The notes: a model not told the origin generated them from the letters alone. Positions 1 through 6,453 are shown, counted from the first letter of the stretch. The stretch is DNA of 11,771 nucleotides from CAZPEV01 sp964585635 (GCA_964585635.1 CAZPEV010000106.1:1-11771); one strand, 5' to 3'. A program made the numbers and translations.

Positions 1-20
1 GATTGCAGCCGAAAGACACA

Positions 21-44
21 AAAATGAACGAACGAACCCAATTC
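21..44 (+). repeat. short dispersed repeat, copy 1
   Basis: This 24-base stretch, aligned without gaps to 255-278, is identical at 20 of 24 positions. Both copies contain AACG.ACCCAATTC. From memory, a motif of this kind (peptide reading like NERTQF or KRTQF) recurs between genes in many environmental genomes and gives rise to spurious predicted proteins. That recollection is not verified here. Confidence 0.5.
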
Positions 45-182
45 GCCATAACCTCAACCACCCCATCCTTGTCCCATGAATCTTTGTGCCAATTTCACCC
101 ATTGCCAATTGTCAAACCACTACCGATATCCCGCGCGAAGACAGCGCCTGACCTGGATACTCGTTCGGTTCCACATCCGCAA

Positions 183-205
183 CCCCTCTCCTCTGGGGAG
201 AGGGG
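183..205. repeat. G/C-rich hairpin repeat
   Basis: CCCCTCTCC at 183-191 and GGAGAGGGG at 197-205 form a perfect 9-bp stem with a 5-base loop, followed by TCTGGGGTGAGGG. The sequence is of the kind that reads as PLSSGERG and turns up between genes in many bacterial genomes as a REP-like palindromic element. No T-run follows on either strand, so I do not call it a terminator. Confidence 0.5.
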
Positions 206-254
206 TCTGGGGTGAGGGCGGCCCAGTTAAAGAGGGAAAATTATGACAAACCAA

Positions 255-278
255 GAAATGAGCAAACGGACCCAATTC
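255..278 (+). repeat. short dispersed repeat, copy 2
   Basis: This is the partner of the 21-44 copy in the same orientation (20 of 24 identical). The two copies start 234 bases apart, and the hairpin repeat at 183-205 lies between them. A 12-base perfect palindrome (ATTCCATGGAAT, 304-315) follows shortly after. Confidence 0.5.
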
Positions 279-366
279 CCGGTAATTCCCAGGCCCACAT
301 ATCATTCCATGGAATTTTTCGGTGGCAGGTACCTGTCGGCAGTTCGCCGCCGTGCCACCGGACACA

Positions 367-391
367 AAAAAGGCCGGCATATAACCGGCCC
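367..391 (-). terminator. rho-independent terminator of the M28 peptidase gene
   Basis: Read on the minus strand, GGCCGG, a 7-base loop (TTATATG) and CCGGCC are followed by TTTTTT. The hairpin starts about 27 bases after the stop codon of the leftward gene at 417-419. A run of A on the other side makes it partly symmetrical, so it could also stop rightward transcripts weakly. Confidence 0.75.
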
Positions 392-416
392 TTTTGAGAT
401 TTCAGCCTTGACCCGA

Positions 417-3400
417 TCAGGGACAACAGGGCGCCGGGCCGCCCTTGAAGATGTAATTCACTATGTACACGGCATCACCGATATTCACCGCCTGGTCGCA
501 GTTGGCATCCCCGGCCGCAAGCGGAGTCGGGGCCGGCCCGCCCTTGAAGATGTAATTGATGACATAGACCGCGTCACCGACGTTGACGGCGTAATCCCCA
601 TTGACATCACCGCACGGCCGACCAATGATGGTTATATCCCCGGCGGTCGTCAACAGAAAGCGCTCTCCCACATAGCGGAACCATCTCGTATAGGTGGTAT
701 CCCTGCTCCCCAGGAAGCTTTCATAGCACGACGCCAGATCATGCGACGACACCGCCAGTCGCAGCACCTCCCCCGAAAAACCAGGATGGGACGGCACTAT
801 GTCCGCCGACAACGGACTCAACCGGTCATTAATAACGATATCGGCCGGGTCAATATCGTTGACCGTGTGACCGCCGGTCAGGTTTCCGACCAGCAGATCT
901 ATCGTCACAGTCGGTCCGGCGCCAACCGCAACCGTGTCGGGCTCCGCCTGTGTCGCCGCCCCGGCCAATCCCAAGTCAAGAATCGCGCGATTCAACGCCC
1001 GGATCGCCTGAGACCGATCCATAAACGACAACGGCAATCCAAAATAGACATACTTCCGACTCGGGCCGGCATGGCGCCAAACCACCGGCTGACCCTCATG
1101 CGGGCCGCCGCCATCCGAGGAATGGTACGTGTACAACACCTCTATCCCGTCGCCGTTCAGAAGCGCATAGCTGGCGCACGGAATCCCCGACACCCCGGTA
1201 TAGGGGGCCGAATGGGCAACCGTCGCCAAAGAATCCCAAGTGAGTTCCGGATACCCCGCCACCTGACTATGCCCGCCAATCAGGTCGGAGTATAACGCCG
1301 TCGTCGTGCTGCCGGTGAAGGTCATATGGCGGGCGGAAAGGTCAAACGCCGATTGATAGGCGATGGTAAAGAGGCTGTTCCCGACCGGTAAGGTCCCGTC
1401 GTAGTTCATCGTCCCCCAGCGGCCGAACAGAATCACCTTCCCCCCGATCGATAGATAATGCGCCAGTTGGTCGAGGATGCCCCCGGAATTAGGCGGCCCA
1501 GCGATGTCATCGGTCCCCCCCGATTCCCCGCCGATGACCACCAGTTCATGATCGATCAGATCATCCAATCGCAGGGTATCGGTCTTGTCGATCGACTCAT
1601 AGGCCGTATCGGAATAGTAGCGATAATTGTATCCCGTCAGCGCCGCCCGCAAAAACGCGCTGGTGATGGTGTCGACCACCAGATACGAATTGGGGGACAT
1701 GGCTGATCGATTGACCGCCAGAATCCGCCCGGCATCCAATTGCGCCGCGCGGCAGATCGCCGGCGACTGCGCTGCCGTATCGGATTGGTGGCCGTCGAAG
1801 TCAACCGCAAAAACTTTGTAACGATGCGACGCACGGCCCAGTGACGGATCATTGTCCACAAATGATGTATCAAACACCACATCGGGCAAAAGGCTCCCAT
1901 CACGAACCACACGATAATGCGACAGGTCAAGTTCTGCGCTCCGGTCCCAGGTCACATTGACGGCATGAGCCATCGGCATGGCCCTCAGGCCGAAGACTAT
2001 GTTCGGCGCTGACCGGGGGATACCATAGACATACTGGAATTCAAAGGCTGTCTGGCCGAAGGCATTGTAGGGCATGATATGGATCTGGTACTGCTGCCCC
2101 TGTGTCAGACCGGTTAGAGTAGTGCCTGATTCCGACCCGAGGACCATGACTGAATCGCCGGTCGCCTGCCCCACCGGGGCATAGTATATCCTGAAATGAT
2201 CGACCAGTTCGGGGCTCATCGGAATCCAGTCGATTTGAAGGGAGCTCCCGTCGCCGACATCGAGGACCGAAGTGATAATCGCCGGGGCCGGAAGTCGATT
2301 GGCCGTGTAGGCCGTGGCCAGCGACGCTTTCACCAAGCGAGTCATGTATTCGAAATTCATATAGGTGGTGCTATCGTGCGGAGAATGGTATTTAGTCGAG
2401 ACGTTGTATTCCATGGCCCAGACGACATGGCACCCATGCTCGGAAAAGGGGAAATGATCTGAGCCTCCGGAATTGCCCCATAGTTGCGCCTGCAAGCCGA
2501 CCAAAGAATCGGCAAGATCGGCCCAGAGAAGGGAGTATTCTGTCTTTTCCCCCTGTATAAGCATGGCCTGGGTGTTGTTGTTGTAGTGCCCGATCATATC
2601 GAAGTCGAGCATAAGGATAATATGGTCGCCCCGGCCATAGGCCTCGTTGGCGTAATGCCATGATCCACAGAGGCCTTTTTCTTCGGCATCGAAAGGAATA
2701 AAGATAAACGTGACATCGGTCTCAATATTGGCCAAGGCCCTGGCGATTTCGAGCACGCCGGCCGTCCCGGAGCCATTGTCATCGGCCGCGGGGCTGGTTC
2801 CGACGCCGTCAAAGTGGGCGCCGACGATGACTTGCCATTGCGGCTGCGTGCGGCCAACCTTTACGGCCACGACGTTGCGACCGGTGCCAGCGCCGGACCC
2901 TGACTGGAATATGAACGAGTCATAAACCACCGAGTCATATCCAAAAGAACGAAACTTCGTCATAAGCCAATCGGAGGCAGCCAGGCAGGAGTCGGTACCG
3001 GCCACGCGCCTATAAAACGCCTGTAATCGTTCAACATATGATTGCAATGAATCCTGATTGATCAGGCTGATAAGCGAATCGAGGTCGAGGGCTTCATCCA
3101 GCAGGGGGCGGCTATAGACCATGGCCGGGCTGTAGGTGATCGGCAGATTCTCGGCCAATAAGGGCGCCAGTTGCGCCGCCACCGCCGCCGGCGACGGTAG
3201 CCCCTCGTCGACCCGGTAGAAGCGAAGGCCCCCCTGCTCGTACACCACGGGGAATGACGATATCCCGGTCCGATCATGCCGAATATCGATCGCCAGTTGA
3301 TCTTTTCGGATGTCGGTCGCCAGCAGATCAGCATCCAGCCCGGATTTTTTTACGAGATTTGCACAAGCTTCATCGGCCAACACCAGATATCCATCAGCGG

Positions 3401-3542
3401 TCCGAGCGACCGCCTCAACTCCGGCCGCCCGCAACCGCTGGGCGTCGTTTTCCGATCGCACCGCCACCCGATAGAGATCGGCGGCGGCCAGGGACGATAT
3501 CATTAAGGCGCAAAACATGAAGGCAGCACTGAACCTACGCAT
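417..3542 (-). CDS. secreted M28 family metallopeptidase with FN3, amidotransferase-like and dockerin domains
   Basis: The product is a 1041-residue exported zinc aminopeptidase-type protein. The ATG at 3542 is chosen because AAGGAGG lies 6 bases upstream; an in-frame ATG at 3560 would put that ribosome site inside the gene. Residues 1-21 are a signal peptide ending AAA. Residues about 174-404 are the M28 domain. Visible candidate metal and catalytic residues are H243 and D245 (GAHFDG), D254/D255 (ADDNGSG), E287/E288 (DAEEKG), D315 (DFDMIG) and H386 (YHSPHD), so the active site looks intact. Two fibronectin III-like modules follow (about 419-509 and 512-599). An alpha/beta region resembling ThuA or class I glutamine amidotransferase folds (about 605-860) comes next, then a beta-rich region (865-975). 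Last is a two-repeat type I dockerin-like domain (977-1041) ending PCCP. It probably degrades peptides outside the cytoplasm; the substrate is unknown. It is transcribed alone from 3960-3988 and ends at the terminator at 367-391. Confidence 0.9.
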   Translation of the reverse strand: MRRFSAAFMFCALMISSLAAADLYRVAVRSENDAQRLRAAGVEAVARTADGYLVLADEACANLVKKSGLDADLLATDIRKDQLAIDIRHDRTGISSFPVVYEQGGLRFYRVDEGLPSPAAVAAQLAPLLAENLPITYSPAMVYSRPLLDEALDLDSLISLINQDSLQSYVERLQAFYRRVAGTDSCLAASDWLMTKFRSFGYDSVVYDSFIFQSGSGAGTGRNVVAVKVGRTQPQWQVIVGAHFDGVGTSPAADDNGSGTAGVLEIARALANIETDVTFIFIPFDAEEKGLCGSWHYANEAYGRGDHIILMLDFDMIGHYNNNTQAMLIQGEKTEYSLLWADLADSLVGLQAQLWGNSGGSDHFPFSEHGCHVVWAMEYNVSTKYHSPHDSTTYMNFEYMTRLVKASLATAYTANRLPAPAIITSVLDVGDGSSLQIDWIPMSPELVDHFRIYYAPVGQATGDSVMVLGSESGTTLTGLTQGQQYQIHIMPYNAFGQTAFEFQYVYGIPRSAPNIVFGLRAMPMAHAVNVTWDRSAELDLSHYRVVRDGSLLPDVVFDTSFVDNDPSLGRASHRYKVFAVDFDGHQSDTAAQSPAICRAAQLDAGRILAVNRSAMSPNSYLVVDTITSAFLRAALTGYNYRYYSDTAYESIDKTDTLRLDDLIDHELVVIGGESGGTDDIAGPPNSGGILDQLAHYLSIGGKVILFGRWGTMNYDGTLPVGNSLFTIAYQSAFDLSARHMTFTGSTTTALYSDLIGGHSQVAGYPELTWDSLATVAHSAPYTGVSGIPCASYALLNGDGIEVLYTYHSSDGGGPHEGQPVVWRHAGPSRKYVYFGLPLSFMDRSQAIRALNRAILDLGLAGAATQAEPDTVAVGAGPTVTIDLLVGNLTGGHTVNDIDPADIVINDRLSPLSADIVPSHPGFSGEVLRLAVSSHDLASCYESFLGSRDTTYTRWFRYVGERFLLTTAGDITIIGRPCGDVNGDYAVNVGDAVYVINYIFKGGPAPTPLAAGDANCDQAVNIGDAVYIVNYIFKGGPAPCCP
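420..611 (-). repeat. dockerin duplication in the M28 gene
   Basis: The two halves of the dockerin are still recognisable as DNA repeats. The 18-base string GCCCTTGAAGATGTAATT occurs exactly at 441-458 and again at 540-557, 99 bases (33 codons) apart. Each half encodes one Ca-binding loop of the D-x-N-x-D-x-x-x-N-x-x-D type followed by a YxxNYIFKGG helix. The 18-base identity suggests a fairly recent internal duplication or gene conversion. Confidence 0.65.
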
Positions 3543-3953
3543 ATCTTTCCTCCTTGGCACCGGCGGTAAGGGGAGAATGGGGTTCCGATGACATCATTCT
3601 ACACGAACTCCTGCTTTCACAGCAAAGGATCGCAGCATTGGGCACCGAATAAATGGGCAAGAGACCTTTTATTTGGTTACAGCTTCCACTATCCCTCATT
3701 ACATACTGACTCCGACGGTGGTTGGGTGAGTCTTCGTTGCGCGCGTGGGCGGTGATGGGAGCCGAAAGGTCCTGATTTCGTATCTTCAGCCGGTGGTGGG
3801 CGACCGGTTTCTTAAAGCAAGGCTCCTGGCTGCCCTGCCATAGCGTGAGCATGGCATGAGGTTGTCGTGAAACCGCACCTCCAGGGAAAGGTCACTTGGC
3901 TACCCTAAGAGGTGCCTGAACGACCAGATTCATACACAGGCTCGCACAAATAT
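3543..3953 (-). ncRNA. long leader of the M28 gene, possibly structured RNA
   Basis: This is the stretch between the promoter at 3960-3988 and the M28 start. It has no convincing reading frame; a 105-codon frame at 3535-3852 has low-complexity composition and overlaps the gene start out of frame. Several perfect inverted pairs are visible: GCACCTC 3875-3881 with GAGGTGC 3909-3915, TGCCAT 3836-3841 with ATGGCA 3851-3856, GGAGCC 3758-3763 with GGCTCC 3821-3826, and, nested within the last, CCGGT 3790-3794 with ACCGG 3803-3807. I do not recognise a known riboswitch, 6S, SRP, RNase P or tmRNA signature. It may be a cis-acting leader, a separate small RNA, or ordinary untranslated sequence. Confidence 0.3.
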
Positions 3954-3959
3954 ATTAAT

Positions 3960-3988
3960 AATATACTTTTTCTATATCATTATGTCAA
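3960..3988 (-). promoter_or_regulatory. strong sigma-70 type promoter upstream of the M28 gene
   Basis: On the minus strand TTGACA (3983-3988) is a perfect -35 box. After a 17-base spacer comes TATATT (3960-3965), a 5-of-6 match to the -10 box. Transcription would start near 3953, about 410 bases before the M28 ATG. The surrounding stretch is strikingly A/T-rich compared with the rest of the window. Confidence 0.65.
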
Positions 3989-4050
3989 GACGTATTCCAC
4001 GCTACAAGTTGTTATCGAGTAATATGTTAGGCGTGGCCACGAAAATATTG

Positions 4051-4112
4051 TGGAAGCGGGGGGAGCGGAACCCCCGACTCGTAACGCGGGATAATGGCTT
4101 ACCGCGAATTAC
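4051..4112 (-). other. tRNA or tmRNA 3'-end-like fragment
   Basis: Read on the minus strand, GGGGG (4071-4075), a 7-base loop TTCCGCT (4064-4070) and CCCCC (4059-4063) form a T-arm-like hairpin. It is followed by CGCTTCCA (4051-4058), the right length for an acceptor 3' strand plus discriminator base. Before it comes an imperfect arm: GTAA, CGCGG, a 12-base loop, CCGCG, TTAC. The T-loop lacks the usual A at position 58, the arm before it has no 7-base anticodon loop, and no 5' partner GGAAGCG is seen upstream. It is therefore not a complete tRNA; a decayed tRNA or tmRNA end is possible. Confidence 0.3.
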
Positions 4113-4141
4113 GATCAAATTATAACGCGGTTTGGGGATCG

Positions 4142-4197
4142 GCTCTTTTGGTGATTTTTATTCGCAAAATCATGCCTCGGGTTCGATTGCCAAGAGC
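4142..4197. repeat. compact nested inverted-repeat element
   Basis: GCTCTT (4142-4147) pairs with AAGAGC (4192-4197), extended after a 2-base bulge by GG (4150-4151) with CC (4190-4191). Inside, TGATTTT (4152-4158) and AAAATCA (4166-4172) form a perfect 7-bp hairpin with a 7-base loop. The remaining bases include GGGTTCGATTGCC, which resembles a tRNA T-loop. I do not recognise the element. Confidence 0.3.
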
Positions 4198-4357
4198 GAC
4201 ATGGCCGGATTTCAAGCTCATCCATCAGCTTTATGACCGCAACTTCCCTGGCCTTCGCCTCGACCTCCACGCATTTGCCCCACCTTGAATTGTGGATCAC
4301 CGGCGGAGACGGTACATACGATTATTCAAAGGACAGGTATCCATCACCCCGCCGCAA

Positions 4358-5476
4358 TCATTTGGATCGAAGCACAATGCGGAGAATTTCGCCCGGATAC
4401 CAAAGACGCATGCGCGGGCCCCAGGTGCCGGCTCCACGAGAAACGATGACCGGCATTCCGTTTATGATATATTCCCCGGCCAATAGAGGATTGGCCAGGC
4501 CGGAATTGNNNNNNNNNNAGCTGAACGGCCAGAGTTGCCCGCCATGAGTATGACCGCTGAGCATCAACCCAACTCCGGCAGCCGCGACCTCTTCGGCCCG
4601 CTGCGACCGGTGGGACAGGAAGATAGTGGCGCCCGATAAGGGCCTACCGGAGAGCGCGCGTCTGATTTGGCTGGCGGTATCGGAAGTTGGACCGCGACCA
4701 TGGCCGTCATCGATTCCCGATAGGACTAATCCGGGTTCAAGTTCGCTCCATTGATTCCGCAGCATATGTACCCCGGCCTCCTCCAGAAACTGAATCGTGG
4801 AATCGAGTCCGCCGTGAGATTCGTGGTTGCCGGTGACGCCCCAAACACCCAGGGGAGCAGATAAATTGTGGAACAGGTGCATCATGCTTTTCTTGCGCTC
4901 CCCCGGGCTGTCTCCTTCGAAGAGATCCCCCAGCAGTACCACCACATCGGGCCGCAGCACATTGACCTGGTTGATCCGCGCCTCCAGCCACTTTTCATCG
5001 AGGAAGGTCCCGACATGCAAGTCGGAGACAGCCGCCAGGACCAGGCCGTCATATTGCGGGGGCAATTGAGAGAGTCGAATTTCGTAATCGCGCACAACCG
5101 GCGCCCGCGCACCCTGGTACAGGGCGAACAACGACAGAAGTATGCCGGCCATGAACGCCGAAGCGCGCAAAAACGGGAGGTGCCTTCGAAACAGAAGGCC
5201 AAAAGTGGTGGCCAAATCGACAATAAGGAGACAGGTGCATGTCAAGAAAATCGTCCCCAGCCAATTCATGCTGAAAAGCTCGAGTGGCCGAGATAGGGCA
5301 CTCACGCCGATTTCGCCGATTATCCCCGGCAGAAGATATGTCGTCCAAACGGCCGCCGTTATGATAAACAGGGCCAGGCGGGAAAGATGACGTCTGACGA
5401 TCGGTAACGACGAGGCGCGCCAGAAAATATAGAGGTGGAAAAGGGTCCAGACGGCAAGAAGCATGGTGTGGAACAC
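4358..5476 (-). CDS. membrane-anchored metallophosphoesterase (YaeI/LpxG-like)
   Basis: The product has about 372 residues, including four unknown ones over a 10-N assembly gap (4509-4518). I chose the GTG at 5476 because GAGG lies 9 bases upstream; a TTG at 5482 and an ATG at 5464 are alternatives. Four hydrophobic segments (about 1-20, 32-52, 71-97 and 102-122) anchor it in the membrane. From about residue 145 comes a calcineurin-like phosphoesterase domain with the expected two-metal motifs: D152 and H154 (SDLHVG), D184 (GDLFEGD), N217 and H218 (GNHE), H289 (SHRS), and H309 and H311 (GHTHGG). The tail with SRGAGTWGPRMRL is typical of the YaeI group, whose members hydrolyse phosphodiester bonds. 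LpxG, a UDP-diacylglucosamine pyrophosphatase of lipid A synthesis in Chlamydia, is built similarly, so a lipid A role is possible but not shown. Both sides of the gap are in one frame. It probably has its own promoter at 5519-5546. Confidence 0.85.
   Translation of the reverse strand: MFHTMLLAVWTLFHLYIFWRASSLPIVRRHLSRLALFIITAAVWTTYLLPGIIGEIGVSALSRPLELFSMNWLGTIFLTCTCLLIVDLATTFGLLFRRHLPFLRASAFMAGILLSLFALYQGARAPVVRDYEIRLSQLPPQYDGLVLAAVSDLHVGTFLDEKWLEARINQVNVLRPDVVVLLGDLFEGDSPGERKKSMMHLFHNLSAPLGVWGVTGNHESHGGLDSTIQFLEEAGVHMLRNQWSELEPGLVLSGIDDGHGRGPTSDTASQIRRALSGRPLSGATIFLSHRSQRAEEVAAAGVGLMLSGHTHGGQLWPFSXXXXNSGLANPLLAGEYIINGMPVIVSRGAGTWGPRMRLWYPGEILRIVLRSK
4509..4518. other. assembly gap (10 N)
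   Basis: Ten unresolved bases lie inside the metallophosphoesterase gene, right after GHTHGGQLWPF. A round number of N usually marks a scaffold join of estimated length. Because the frame is open on both sides, the true length should equal 1 modulo 3 if the gene is intact. Confidence 0.95.
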
Positions 5477-5518
5477 GATCAACGACCTCGATCAGAGGAG
5501 ATATGCCGCATGCCCTCG

Positions 5519-5546
5519 AATATAAAGAGAAAAGACAGAGATTCAA
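5519..5546 (-). promoter_or_regulatory. probable promoter of the metallophosphoesterase gene
   Basis: On the minus strand TTGAAT (5541-5546), a 16-base spacer and TATATT (5519-5524) give near-consensus -35 and -10 boxes. Transcription would start near 5512, about 36 bases before the GTG start. The terminator of the preceding gene lies upstream, which supports a separate transcription unit. A small inverted repeat, GCGGT-CGA-ACCGC (5558-5570), sits just upstream of the -35 box. Confidence 0.5.
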
Positions 5547-5670
5547 ACGTCATTTTGGCGGTCGAACCGCTTTGCCGCCGGGGTAAGCGACAACTACCCT
5601 CGGAGCGGATTCGTTCTTTACTCACAGCGGTTCCACCGGACGGATCCGACCTGTGGAAGAATCCACCGAG

Positions 5671-5712
5671 CAAAAGAATTGCCGACAGGCCGGAGTTCCC
5701 TCCGCCTGCGGC
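5671..5712 (-). terminator. rho-independent terminator of the glutathione peroxidase gene
   Basis: On the minus strand GCCG, CAGGC and GGAG pair with CTCC, GCCTG and CGGC around a GGAA tetraloop. That makes 13 base pairs with two single-base bulges (5681-5712), followed by AATTCTTTTG. It lies 22 bases past the stop codon at 5735-5737. Confidence 0.7.
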
Positions 5713-5734
5713 AGATCGCACTCCGAGCTGATGG

Positions 5735-6325
5735 CTATTTCTTCCCCAGCAGTTCGTCTATTTTGCCGACCAGCTCAGGGTTGTCGGGCGTGATCGGCGA
5801 TTTGTACCGGGCGACCAAGTTCCCATTTCTATCCAGCAGGAATTTGGTGAAATTCCATTCGATCTCCCCCGGCAGATTCGACTGCTCGGTCAGGTACCGG
5901 TACAGCGGATGGATGTCGGCCCCCTTGACGCTGATTTTGGCCATCAGCGGGAAGGTCACTTCATAGGTCGTCTGGCAAAATTTCAGGATTTCTTCATTCG
6001 TCCCCGGCTCCTGCTGTTTGAAATTGTTGGCCGGAAATCCGATGATCACAAAACCCTTGTCCTTTTTGGCCAGGTAGAGCGCCTCCAGCCCGGCGTACTG
6101 CGGCGTATAACCGCATTTGCTGGCGACGTTGACCACGAGCACGACTTTCCCTTTGAAAGCTCCCAAATTGGTCGTGTCGCCGGTGATGGTGGCAAACGGA
6201 ATCTTTCTATAATCGGTCGCCGGCATGGTTGTCTTCTCCGTGGCTGTGGTTTTTGGCGGGGTCGCAGCGGATACCATCGCGGCCGTGAGAATCGCGGCCC
6301 CCATTGCCATAATCAGTCTTCGCAT
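5735..6325 (-). CDS. exported glutathione peroxidase (Cys type)
   Basis: This 196-residue member of the glutathione peroxidase family reduces hydroperoxides at the expense of a thiol; bacterial Cys types often use thioredoxin rather than glutathione. The ATG at 6325 is chosen because AAGGAG lies 6 bases upstream; the adjacent ATG at 6328 has only 3 bases of spacing and 6349 has none. Residues 1-20 or 21 are a signal peptide ending VSAA, so it acts outside the cytoplasm. The family motifs are present: C71 in NVASKCGYT (codon TGC, not a selenocysteine TGA), Q105 in QEPGTNEE, and W157 and N158 in EWNFTKFLLDRNG. The usual GFPCNQF is GFPANNF here, so the resolving Cys often found at that place is missing. 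C117 (KFCQTTYEV) is a possible substitute. The length fits the family plus a leader. It is transcribed away from the FG-GAP gene and ends at its own terminator (5671-5712). Confidence 0.92.
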   Translation of the reverse strand: MRRLIMAMGAAILTAAMVSAATPPKTTATEKTTMPATDYRKIPFATITGDTTNLGAFKGKVVLVVNVASKCGYTPQYAGLEALYLAKKDKGFVIIGFPANNFKQQEPGTNEEILKFCQTTYEVTFPLMAKISVKGADIHPLYRYLTEQSNLPGEIEWNFTKFLLDRNGNLVARYKSPITPDNPELVGKIDELLGKK

Positions 6326-6429
6326 CATGATCTCCTTGACAGACGGCATACGTACTTACCTGCTACAACAGCCATATCAGGAGGGCGGTTCCCCCGAGAT
6401 ATAGAGAAAGGGCGTCCTCTAAGAATAGT

Positions 6430-6453
6430 GCCGGTTAGTGCTTGCTAACCGGC
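6430..6453. promoter_or_regulatory. perfect inverted repeat, possible operator
   Basis: GCCGGTTAG (6430-6438) and CTAACCGGC (6445-6453) are perfect inverted arms around a 6-base centre. No T-run follows on either strand and both flanking genes start outward from here. A dimeric repressor site is therefore more likely than a terminator, but no regulator gene is in the window to pair it with. Confidence 0.35.

Larger units (their letters stand above)
1..416. other. gene-free left end with dispersed repeats and a terminator
   Basis: I see no convincing gene here. Open frames exist on both strands, but they read through repeats and have no ribosome binding site or recognisable product. The stretch holds two copies of an ACGAACCCAATTC-type repeat (21-44 and 255-278), a G/C-rich hairpin (183-205), a pair of 8-base inverted arms (CGGTGGCA at 320-327, TGCCACCG at 353-360) and the terminator of the leftward gene that ends at 417. 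Confidence 0.6.
3989..4357. other. gene-free stretch with tRNA-like fragments
   Basis: I see no gene between the M28 promoter and the end of the metallophosphoesterase gene. The stretch contains a tRNA 3'-end-like piece (4051-4112, minus strand), a compact inverted-repeat element (4142-4197), and an unassigned tail with no clear U-tract terminator for the leftward gene ending at 4358. Confidence 0.5.

Noticed and set aside
243..1295. Long rightward reading frame (350 codons) opposite the M28 gene
   Set aside because: It is Arg- and Gly-rich, has no ribosome site or domain, and lies antisense to clear dockerin and peptidase-gene sequence; it is a composition artefact.
3535..3852. 105-codon frame upstream of and overlapping the M28 start
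   Set aside because: It has low-information composition, no ribosome site and an out-of-frame overlap with the M28 signal peptide; it is more likely leader RNA.
4051..4112. Complete tRNA, tmRNA or selenocysteine tRNA gene
   Set aside because: No 5' acceptor partner, D-arm or 7-base anticodon loop is found, and the T-loop lacks the conserved A.
4178..4190. Second tRNA T-arm (GGTTCGATT)
   Set aside because: The base closing the loop is G opposite G and the flanking stem has further mismatches.
6113..6115. Selenocysteine in the glutathione peroxidase active site
   Set aside because: The active-site codon is TGC, so the residue is an ordinary cysteine.
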